DNA of 64,000 bases from Uliginosibacterium sp. (GTDB taxonomy: Bacteria; Pseudomonadota; Gammaproteobacteria; Burkholderiales; Rhodocyclaceae): positions 62,001 through 126,000 of the forward strand of contig JADKDZ010000011.1 of NCBI GenBank assembly GCA_016718265.1, in the 5' to 3' direction. Below the pieces are notes generated by a model that worked only from the letters and a program-made list of their open reading frames with translations, made no database searches and was not told the DNA's origin. Shown here in pieces: positions 55,982-64,000 of this stretch. The translations under genes were made by a program, and so were the position numbers. Each line of letters opens with the position of its first letter. Within the stretch, counting starts at the first letter, position 1.

Positions 55982-56338
55982 ATGAAAATTGGCAAGCTAT
56001 CCGCAAGCCTGATGACGCTGATCTCTACAGTGGCTCTTGCCGCGTGTGCCATGAGCCCTTACGAAGGCAAGTACAGCCACGAAGACGGCTGGCGCAAGGC
56101 TCGCATCCAGGAAACCGGCTCACTTGAGCAATTGGCCGGCAAATATGGCTATACCTGTCCGCAGGCAGACAAGGCCGAAAAGAGTGCTACGGCGGCGGTG
56201 GTCGGTTATCAAGGAGGTGGGCGCTGGCGCAAACAGCTCATGTTGCTGACGGACAAGGTGGAGTACAAGCCGGATGATCTGGTGTACGCGAACATCAAGC
56301 AGTGTGGTGAGTCATTGGTTTCTCGATCACCCGAGTAA
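55982..56338 (+). CDS. Small lipoprotein of the metal island
   Basis: 118 residues from the ATG at 55982 (a GTG two codons earlier is possible). Lipobox LAAC near residue 21-24 (TVALAACAMSPYEG). Mature part: KARIQETGSLEQLAGKYGYT, with two cysteines, YTCPQADK and IKQCGES, that could form a disulfide. No family recognised. It follows the HGG protein by about 60 bases. Confidence 0.55.
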   Translation: MKIGKLSASLMTLISTVALAACAMSPYEGKYSHEDGWRKARIQETGSLEQLAGKYGYTCPQADKAEKSATAAVVGYQGGGRWRKQLMLLTDKVEYKPDDLVYANIKQCGESLVSRSPE

Positions 56339-56360
56339 GTTGCCTTGACCTAATCCTGTG

Positions 56361-56398
56361 ATCGGGCGTGACATGATTTGTTCTGCGTCACGCCCGAT
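56361..56398 (+). terminator. Hairpin terminator after the small lipoprotein gene
   Basis: ATCGGGCGTGAC (56361-56372) pairs with GTCACGCCCGAT (56387-56398), a 12-bp perfect stem with a 14-base loop and a short TT tail. The weak T-run lowers certainty. Confidence 0.6.
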
Positions 56399-56411
56399 TT
56401 CACGTGAGCTA

Positions 56412-56442
56412 TTGACTCTGTAGTCACTTCAGGGTGTGGAAT
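56412..56442 (+). promoter_or_regulatory. MerR-type operator/promoter of the P-type ATPase gene
   Basis: TTGACT (56412-56417), 19-base spacer, TGGAAT (56437-56442). The long spacer carries a dyad: ACTCTGTAGT against the inverse of ACTTCAGGGT, 8 of 10 positions. This is the arrangement bound by CadR/ZntR/PbrR activators, which untwist the over-long spacer when metal binds. The only such regulator in the window is the cadR-like gene 11 kb upstream. Confidence 0.75.
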
Positions 56443-56470
56443 GCATTAAATCCCGCATCAGGAGCACACC

Positions 56471-58765
56471 ATGTCCACCCACGCCCCACACGAAAAACAC
56501 GATCATCCTGAACATGGCCATTCACATAGCGACGAAGCTTGCTGTGCGACATCGCACGCTACAGAGCCAGTCCGGTCTGCGGTGATTTGCGGCACCGGAT
56601 GCTGCGCAGGAGACCCGAGCGGTAACATTTCTTCGCTGCAACCGGACAAGCCGACGCTCAGAGGCGATGGGGTGCAGACCCAGATTCGGATCATGCAGAT
56701 GGATTGCCCAACTGAAGAAGCTTTGCTGCGCAAAAAACTTGGCGACATGGCCGAAGTGGCAGGTATGGAATTCAATCTGATGCAGCGTGTGCTCACGGTG
56801 AGGCATGAAGCCGAGGCCATTGACGGCATTTTGGCGGCTATCCGCTCCCTGGGCTTTACGCCCGAGCTGGCCGAAGAAACATCTGCAACAACTGGGCTTA
56901 CGCCAGAACCCGCCAAGCCATGGTGGCCGCTGTGGCTGGCTGGGTTTGCCGCACTGGCATCTGAATTCACCCACTGGGCGGGTCTGCCTGGATGGGTTGC
57001 CGCATTACTGGCGCTTGTTGCCGTGCTGGCCTGTGGCATAACCACCTATAAGAAAGGCTGGATTGCTATTCGTAACGGCAAGCTCAATATCAACGCGCTG
57101 ATGAGCATTGCAGTAACGGGGGCGCTATTGATTGGACAGTGGCCAGAAGCGGCCATGGTGATGGTGCTGTTCACCATTGCCGAACTGATTGAAGCCAAAT
57201 CACTGGATCGCGCTCGCAATGCGATTGCCGGGCTGATGAAACTGGCCCCTGAACAGGCAACAGTGCAGCAGGAGGACGGAACCTGGCTAACGGCAGAGGC
57301 TAAAAGCATCTCGCTCAATGCCCGGCTTCGCGTCAAACCCGGCGAACGCATCGCGCTCGATGGCAAGATAGTGAGCGGGCGTTCGAGCATCAATCAGGCC
57401 CCTATTACCGGTGAGAGCCTGCCAGTAGAAAAGGCCGAGGGAGATGTGGTATTTGCCGGTACGATCAACGAGTCTGGCTCCTTTGAGTATCTCGTCACCG
57501 CCACTGCAGGCGACAGCACGCTGGCGCGCATCATTCACGCCATCGAAGCTGCACAAGGCGTGCGTGCGCCAACACAAAGATTTGTCGATCAGTTTGCAAG
57601 CGTTTATACGCCCATCGTCTTTGCCATCGCACTGGCCGTCGCCATCTTGCCGCCGCTATTCATGGCGGCGACCGTGTTCGCCGAGATACAAGGCGCTGGT
57701 ATTGCTGGTGATTGCCTGCCCCTGCGCACTGGTGATCTCAACGCCCGTCACCATCGTTAGCGGGCTGGCTGCAGCGGCGCGCCAAGGCATCCTCGTCAAA
57801 GGCGGCGTTTATCTCGAAGAAGGACGCAAACTGGTTTGGCTGGCCCTCGACAAGACCGGCACGATCACCCACGGCAAGCCTGCACAAACCGACTTTGCGC
57901 AACTCGGCAGCAAAGGGGCTGATGAGGTTCGCAGTCTGGCTGCAAGCCTTGCCAGCCGTTCAGACCATCCCGTGTCTCGCGCGTTGAGTGAAGCTGCCCA
58001 GCGCGATGGCATCTCGATCCTGGAGGTCGCTGACTTTGAAGCGCTGCCCGGACGCGGCACGCGGGGCATGATTGCGGGAAGTCTTTACTACTTGGGCAAC
58101 CATCGCTTGATCCACGAACAGGGGCTGTGCTCAGATGAACTGGAGACAAGACTATCGGCGCTGGAAGAGCAAGGCAAAACCGTCATCCTGCTGGCGGATG
58201 CGCAAGGCGTGTATGGACTGTTCGCCGTGGCGGACACAGTGAAAGAACACAGCCGCGAAGCTATCGCTGATCTGCATACACTGGGAATCAAGACCCTCAT
58301 GCTAACGGGGGACAATGCTCTTCACATGGCGCGCGCCATTGGACACAGGTCGGCATCGACGGAAACGCACGGCGACTTTGCTGCCCGAAGAGAAGCTCAA
58401 GGTGATAGAGGAAAAGCTCTCAAGCAGCGGCGCTGTCGGCATGGTCGGTGATGGCATCAATGATGGCCCGGCACTGGCACGCGCTGACATCGGCTTTGCC
58501 ATGGGCGCGGCCGGTACAGGCACGGCCATTGAAACGGCAGACGTTGCGCTGATGGACGACGACCTGCGCAAGCTGCCACGCTTTATCCGCCTGTCTCGCG
58601 ACACGCATGCTGCTGGTGCAAAACATCACGCTGGCCTTGGGAATCAAGCCTGTGTTTCTCGTCCTGACCTTGATGGGCACTGGCACGACGTGGATGGCTG
58701 TATTTGCTGCCGTGGGCACCAGTCTGCTGGTGGTGGCGAACGGACTCAGGCTGCCGCGGGCCTGA
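56471..58765 (+). CDS. cadA: Zn/Cd/Pb-translocating P1B-type ATPase, interrupted frame
   Basis: Inner-membrane metal export ATPase, about 760 residues if repaired. N terminus is His-rich (HAPHEKHDHPEHGHSHSDEA) with a CCAT and CCAG pair, then MDCPTEEALLRKKLGD, the HMA domain with its C-x-x-E site. The TGES loop is APITGESLPVEKA. After a frame change near 57690 the membrane motif VIACPCALVIS and DKTGTITHGK (phosphorylation Asp) follow. After another change near 58345 there is GMVGDGINDGPALARAD, and near 58610 a last change leads to the final helices ending NGLRLPRA. CPC plus the His-rich end fits ZntA/CadA rather than CopA. Confidence 0.88.
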
Positions 58766-58858
58766 TTGGCATCACAGGGATACGCCAAAGTTTAGTGTGC
58801 GAAAATAACCATGACCCAAGCTACACTCGCACGCGGGCCAGAATGAACAAGGGGTGCC

Positions 58859-59802
58859 ATGAACGAAGTTGACGTGTATGTGCAAGCCGCCACGCGTAGC
58901 AACACACGCCGCAGCTACGCTTCTGCACTCCGTCACTTCGAGGTGGAATGGGGCGGCTTTCTACCGGCTAGCGCCGACGGCGTTGCCCGCTATTTGGCTC
59001 AGCATGCCGAACAGTTGTCCATTGCCACCTTACGCCACCGTCTGGCAGCCTTGTCGCACTGGCACCAGGATCAGGGGTTTGCCGATCCTACCAAGACCTC
59101 GCTGGTGCGCAAGACCTTGAAGGGCATTTTGGCGCTGCATCCTGCACAGCCACAGCAGGCCGTACCGCACAGATAGACCAATTGACCCACGCAGTCGCGG
59201 CTGGATACAGCAAACTCACGTGCGATTCAGCGGAACGACTACGTTTCACGCGAAACAAATCTTTGCTGCTGCTGGGGTTCTGGCGAGGGTTCCGCAGCGA
59301 TGAGTTAATCTCCTTGGAAGCACAAAATGTTGAGCTTGTTCCAGGCCAGGGGATGATCTGTTTTTTTCCACGAACGAAAGCGGATCGCCAACTGGTCGGA
59401 CAGCACTTCAAAGTGCCTGCCTTATCCCGTCTATGTCCCGTTGCAGCATACACAGCATGGACAGACTTGGCCGAGATTGAGAATGGGCCGGTTTTTCGTG
59501 GGGTGAGTCGCTGGGGCCACATCAATGCCCAAGGTCTACACGCCAACAGTATTACGCCGCTGCTGCGTAGCATCCTGGAGCAAGCCGGATTACTGTCAGC
59601 AGGAGCGTTCAGTAGCCACTCCCTACGTCGTGGCTTCGCCAATTGGGCCAACGACAACGGCTGGGATGTTAGAAGCCTGATGGAGTACGTCGGCTGGAGG
59701 GATATGAAGTCAGCCATGCGTTACATCGATACAGCGGATTCCTTCGGAAAACAACGTATTGAGCAGGGACTGTCAGATGATCGTGAGTCGAGCGTTCGGT
59801 AA
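58859..59802 (+). CDS. Tyrosine recombinase/integrase, interrupted frame
   Basis: About 315 residues if a frame change near 59160-59180 is repaired. N-terminal SAM-like DNA-binding domain: VQAATRSNTRRSYASALRHF, LRHRLAALSHWHQDQGF. Catalytic domain: FWRGFRSDELISL (first Arg), SSHSLRRGFANWA (His-x-x-Arg), EYVGWRDMKSAMRYID (Trp/His position and nucleophilic Tyr). In Tn3-family elements such an enzyme resolves cointegrates; a genomic-island integrase is the alternative. It starts about 93 bases after the ATPase gene end. Confidence 0.83.
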
Positions 59803-59861
59803 GTTCTACACTGCCGTTTCAGGACTGGAGCCATCACTGACTCTCAATGGAAGAAATTGCG

Positions 59862-61433
59862 ATGACAAACCGGGAAAAAGAAGACGGCTCGATGCCAGAG
59901 CCCTCCGTGCTTGAAGCCAGAAAGCGGATGCGCAAACAGATCCTGGATGAATACAGCGCTTCTGCGCCTGAAATTTTGAAAGAATGGGAAGAAATGGCGC
60001 CCGTAGGTCTTGAGCGCATGGATGCGCCCACTCTTTCCACATCTCAGAAAGAAGATTTGATGCCGAACGCCATGACTACAGAGTCTTCCTTGCGGGAGCA
60101 TTGGCTCTCCGTCGCCATCGCAAGACACGTGTTTGCACATCCTGATTTCGGGATTGTGTTCGCACGCGACCCTTTTGATCTGACTACCGCTGAGCGTTAT
60201 GGCTTGCGGCCGATTATTGTTTACAGCGTTACGGTGGCCGACATCGGACTCCGCCACTTGGCATTTTCAGCTGCTGAAAAGCCCTCATCATTTTTGAACG
60301 TGTTGCAGGATTTGTGGCGCACCTCACCGGTGTTAAGAGGGAGGCCTGATGTGCTGAAGATCAGTCGCAATGTTGAACGCGCATGCCCTGAGCTTGCTGA
60401 GTGTGCGAAGCAGCTCGGCGTTCAACTGACCGTGGCTGACGGCAAGGACAAGAAATTTGCGGCCATATTGCGATACACACACAAAGCTGTGCTGGAGCTG
60501 TTCTGGTCAATCAGTGTATCCAAAGGGACGACACTGAACTCCATTGCTGACCTGAACGCTGCCGCATTGAGCAAAGCCGAGAGCGATGCACGATATCGCT
60601 CTCAAGGGCAGCACCGCTCAGGCCGCGAAGCCGCTGAACAGGCTCAGGCGTGGATGGCATTGCCTGTTCGCCCACTCGCCAACACGCTACCCCAGGATGT
60701 CCCTTGGTTGGGCGGAAAATGGTTACACGCATGGGAAAACGACTTGCCGCCTGTGCCCGCTTTGAAAATGCTTGATGCCAATGGTGTCAAGTTCATGATC
60801 CATGATGAAGAACAAATCCTCGATGAAGATGAGTTTCTTCCTGAAGACTTCTACGACTCAGCGAAGAAGGTCAAACCTCTTGTCGCGAACTGGCCGAATC
60901 CTCCGGTCGAAATAGCCAAGGCGCTAGGCATTACCTTGCGTGAGTTGAACTGGTTTGCGGGCGCCGAAGCGCCGCTTGCGCAGAGTGAACGGACCCGGCT
61001 GTTGTCCATGCTGGGCGTTGAAAAGAGAAATTTTCACAGCTATTACGATTGTGTCGGGCCTTGTGTATTGGTCGCCAAAAGTCAGTCGGTCACCGAGGCC
61101 TATGAAGATATTTCATGCGGCGGTGATTTAAAGTTTTCTTTCGAAGCGCTTCCTTGCAAGGGGCTGGCGGACCCAAGCTGGCGATATCTGGTTTTTGGCG
61201 CGCATGGCCAACAAATCAGCATCATCATGGTGCCACGTGGCAGCGCCATTGCGTCCAGAATGGACAAGACCAGCTTCATGAACTTCAGGGGATCACAAGA
61301 GGTTCCGGCTCACATTTATCAAGACATCGTTGCATCCTGTGCTCGTGCTTGCCTGCGCCCGCAAGACAACAGGAAGGAAATGATGGCCTTCTCTGACAGA
61401 TTCGAAAAATACGCATCCGAGATTAATTGGTAG
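59862..61433 (+). CDS. Unknown protein inside the transposon segment
   Basis: 523 residues from ATG 59862 (GGAAG 8 bases upstream); an ATG at 59847 would add five. No signal peptide or membrane helix. Central part is helical with FARDPFDLTTAERYGLRPII near 110 and a region LRYTHKAVLELFWSISVSKG near 205. A possible helix-turn-helix lies at VEIAKALGITLRELNWFAGA (about 348-367), and SMLGVEKRNFHSYYDCVGPC follows. Frame intact over 1.6 kb while its neighbours are broken. I do not recognise a family; location suggests an accessory or DNA-binding function of the element. Confidence 0.55.
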   Translation: MTNREKEDGSMPEPSVLEARKRMRKQILDEYSASAPEILKEWEEMAPVGLERMDAPTLSTSQKEDLMPNAMTTESSLREHWLSVAIARHVFAHPDFGIVFARDPFDLTTAERYGLRPIIVYSVTVADIGLRHLAFSAAEKPSSFLNVLQDLWRTSPVLRGRPDVLKISRNVERACPELAECAKQLGVQLTVADGKDKKFAAILRYTHKAVLELFWSISVSKGTTLNSIADLNAAALSKAESDARYRSQGQHRSGREAAEQAQAWMALPVRPLANTLPQDVPWLGGKWLHAWENDLPPVPALKMLDANGVKFMIHDEEQILDEDEFLPEDFYDSAKKVKPLVANWPNPPVEIAKALGITLRELNWFAGAEAPLAQSERTRLLSMLGVEKRNFHSYYDCVGPCVLVAKSQSVTEAYEDISCGGDLKFSFEALPCKGLADPSWRYLVFGAHGQQISIIMVPRGSAIASRMDKTSFMNFRGSQEVPAHIYQDIVASCARACLRPQDNRKEMMAFSDRFEKYASEINW

Positions 61434-61446
61434 CCCTGGGCGCTGA

Positions 61447-61725
61447 TCACCTACGTCGCGACGCCTCAGTCCTGCCGGGCTGCAGATCCGCCAAGGGTTG
61501 CAGGGCCGAAGCGATCTCCTGACAGATATCGGCCGTTTGCCGCAGCTCGCCAATAAGCTCCGCAGCAACTTCCCATAAGTCTTCAGACGCCGGCTCGCTC
61601 AGATTGGCGCCATTGATAACGGTGTGAGCCATACGATGCAACCGGAGCATCTCATCCCTGAGTCCGCCTTGTGCTTTGAAGCGCTGTGCTACAGGCGCCA
61701 ATCGCTCGACGAGTTCCAGCAACAA
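61447..61725 (-). CDS. Small helical protein linked to the transposase
   Basis: 92 residues: LVERLAPVAQRFKAQGGLRD, then LRLHRMAHTVINGANLSEPA and IASALQPLADLQPGRTEASR. A short, mostly alpha-helical protein of this type often sits just downstream of Tn3-family tnpA genes. It is on the tnpA strand, about 95 bases after the tnpA stop. Function unknown. Confidence 0.55.
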   Translation of the reverse strand: MLLELVERLAPVAQRFKAQGGLRDEMLRLHRMAHTVINGANLSEPASEDLWEVAAELIGELRQTADICQEIASALQPLADLQPGRTEASRRR

Positions 61726-61819
61726 TGCCGTATCGAAATCCTGGCGAAGACGGCGAGACGACAGCGGCGACGATCGCCATAAGGCGTGACAGCAAAATCA
61801 GGAGCCGGGATCTCCATGC

Positions 61820-64000
61820 TCATGCCTTCCGTGTCGGCCGTCGCATTTCTTGCACCGCCGCTGCGGCTTGCTGGAAGGTTTCATCTTCAATCCACGGTTC
61901 AGGTTTGCGTTTGAGTTTCAGGCTGTATTCGCCAAAACGCTTCACATGGGCAACCTGATAGGGGCTCAGAAAGCTCACTTCTTCATCGGTGATTTTCCAC
62001 CCCTCCTTTTTCAGACCGCCGAGCGTGCGCATCATATCGACCGTGTTCTGCAGAATCAGGGCAGAAGCCACCAGATCGTTGTAACGCAGACGTTTCTGTT
62101 GTTCGTCCGGCTCATTCACCGCAATCACGTCGCCGCCAAACGACAGCCATTTGGCAAAACCATTGTAGGACTCGATCTTGTTGGTGTTGGCCGTAATTTC
62201 GGCGCAGCTCTCGACTACCAATCCATTCGAGCAAGAAACCGGTACGGATGACATTACCGAGTTCCTGAGCGGCAAAGTAAAGACGGTTTTTGCGACTGTA
62301 GGAGCCTAGCTTGCGCAGCAGCGTCGCCGATGAAATCTTGCCCGTGTAGATGGACAACGCTACCTGCATCAAATCCTGCCAATGACGTTCGATCAGGCCC
62401 CAATCTGCGCTGTCTCCGAACAGCCGATTGATGTGCTGGTATTTCACCGTCTTGTCCGGCCTGTAAAGGGTGAGGTTTTTCCAGTTACGGATGCGCGGCA
62501 TCAGCTTAATGCCAAGTAGGTGCGTGAAGGCAAAAACCGTTGCAGACTGGCCCTGTGTATCGGCATGTACAGTATCCGCTTCGACCGAAAGGCCCGCCTT
62601 GAGCAAGCCTTCGATCACATAAATGGCTTCCCATACGCACAGTGGAATGAAGTGGCGGAACACCGCGATGTAGTTATTGGCCACATGCCGGTAGGCTACA
62701 GCCCCCATCTTCTTATAACGAAAGTGATAGCCTGCTAGCAGGTTTTCATCATAGAAATCGTACTGAGTGCCATCTGCAGCACGGTTTTGCCGTCGCCCCA
62801 AGCCTTGGGTAGATCAAGCCGCAGATACACCTCATTCAACTCGCGTTGTGCAGCCTCCAAGCTTTCCAGCGACAGATGGCGCCGATTCACAAAAGAGAGC
62901 ATGTGCGGTGTCACGCCGCTGTTACCAAGATGACGGGCGGCTTGCGTTGGACCAAGATTGCAGCCCATCGCAAAAATAGTCAGCAGATAGCGTTCAGCAG
63001 GCTGATTAAGCTTGGCCATATTGCCCGATAGCGGCCCAAAGTGCCGTGTGAACCCCATCCAGTGCTCAATGTTGGCCAGCACATCCAGAATATGCCGTGA
63101 CGGCATATGCTGCGTTAAAGCATTTTGCAGCGACACGACCGATGCCGGAATTTCGCGCGCAACAGGTTTGCGCAAGACGGGCTCGCCGTCACCATTGAGT
63201 GCCACATCGCCACGACACTCAGGGAATTTGTTATCCAGATGTTGGGCGGTATCGCCCAACCAATCACGCAAGCTGCTCGCAAAATTGGCTGCATTCTGCG
63301 GAAGCCCAATCTTGTCACAGTAGGCGGGCAATATCTTCTGACACTCATCCCACGACAGCAATTGGTCGCGGTAATCGGCAAACTCCTCGGAGCCGGCAAC
63401 ACTCAGGTCGCCTGAGCGCAGTTCTTCAGCCAGATAGGAAAAAACACAAATTTCAAGGCTACGGCGGCTTACGCCCAACCCAAAACCTTCTTCGTTACCT
63501 TCGCGCAAGAGCTTGCGCCACCGATCCGACACAAAGGACAGGTCGATGCCATCCTCAATCCATTCGATACGATGTTTGTCCTGATAGGTCTTTATCAAGT
63601 CCAAAGCATCAGTCAGTGAGTGATCCTGGGACGTCGGACGAATGTCTAGCAGATGAACAAGCCTGAACAGGATGGAACGATGACTCTTGAAGTGCCTCCA
63701 CACCAGCGGCAGGTAATTGTTGCCGCTTGTGGCCTGTACTTGAGCACAGGTCTCGCGCACCTTCTCAATCCCGCCCGCTGGGGCCAGGTAGTCACGGATC
63801 TGCCCCCCGGCTACGGCGTTGTCTGGCTCGATGGCAAGAATGGAAAGAACGCCATCGAGCGTTCCGATCAGTTTCTCAATCTGGCTGCGCTGGCTGAACT
63901 GGATCTGCTCCAGTTCTTCCTTGGCTCGTTTATGAATCGTAGCGACTCGGCGAAGGAACATTTCCGCCAGTTGGTCGCGAGCCCGAACCTGCATACGCTG
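61820..64000 (-). CDS. tnpA: Tn3-family transposase TnpA, partial at window end and interrupted
   Basis: DDE transposase; about 720 residues of its C-terminal part are visible, the N terminus lies beyond 64000. Three frame segments. From 63994: QLAEMFLRRVATIHKRAKEE to PKAWGDGKTVLQMA (first catalytic Asp). Then GAVAYRHVANNYIAVFRHFI with SVEADTVHADTQGQSATVFA (second Asp), and finally NTNKIESYNGFAKWLSFGGD (catalytic Glu) to the stop at 61820. Shifts lie near 62770 and 62250. The shared ends of the segments are complementary, so a full enzyme would be read if two indels were repaired. Confidence 0.9.

Larger units (their letters stand above)
58859..64000. mobile_element. Part of a Tn3-family transposon (boundaries not determined)
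   Basis: A tyrosine recombinase, an unknown protein, a small transposon-type protein and a large Tn3-type transposase lie together. The transposase runs past the window end, so one end is outside. I did not find a convincing terminal inverted repeat near 58770-58860, so the left limit is arbitrary. The metal genes may be cargo of the same element or only its neighbour. Confidence 0.45.

Noticed and set aside
58770..58858. Left terminal inverted repeat of the Tn3-family element
   Set aside because: No GGGG-type 38-bp-like end could be identified and the other end is outside the window, so the pair cannot be compared.
1..64000. CRISPR array and tRNA or rRNA genes
   Set aside because: No regularly spaced repeats and no cloverleaf or rRNA-like segments were seen on either strand.

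Overview
The window reads as chromosome of a GC-rich betaproteobacterium, most like the Rhodocyclales group. The evidence is gene content and order: a class I PHA block (phaC-phaB-phaR) running into rimO, divergent bamD/rluD, divergent fur/bamE followed by dapB, and an lptA-lptC-kdsC-kdsD block opposite a Kef-type antiporter. Species-level placement is not possible from the sequence alone.

Layout. 1-31 kb is core genome: M20 amidohydrolase, TPR lipoprotein, FtsX-like permease, EI24 protein, CinA-like protein, phasin, trmL, an unusual three-gene membrane/polysaccharide-type operon (degenerate glycosyltransferase, bactofilin-like protein, membrane protein), panC, LysE exporter, bamD/rluD, the PHA operon, rimO, an FAD-linked 2-hydroxyacid dehydrogenase, a photolyase-like gene, fur, bamE, dapB, the LPS genes, dps. 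31-45 kb is accessory: sparse coding, orphan small genes, a histidine phosphatase, then a compact same-strand six-gene cassette (34.4-41.9 kb) of metallophosphoesterase, all-helical GASH-like protein, two different P-loop GTPases, a GAP1-like protein and a trypsin-fold protease. This matches the computationally predicted GTPase-centred prokaryotic conflict (immune) systems and is the most notable object here. It is followed by a REP-like palindrome, a zinc-ribbon protein divergent from an XRE regulator, and a KfrA-like coiled-coil DNA-binding protein. 45-59 kb is a heavy-metal resistance island: CadR/PbrR regulator, YnfA-like protein, two CzcI-like proteins, an LspA/DsbB/DsbA-like module, czcCBA, two small exported proteins, and a Zn/Cd/Pb P-type ATPase with a MerR-type operator. 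59-64 kb is a Tn3-family segment with a tyrosine recombinase and a tnpA that runs off the window end.

Many genes are read only by switching frame, including genes normally indispensable (dapB, fur, lptA, lptC, kdsC, kdsD). The breaks are clustered (about 4.3-5.3, 23.2-30.7, 35-43, 46-48 and 57.7-63 kb) while other stretches are clean. I infer mostly sequence or assembly error rather than decay. Such genes are listed as one CDS spanning all fragments and are marked interrupted; their exact ends are approximate.
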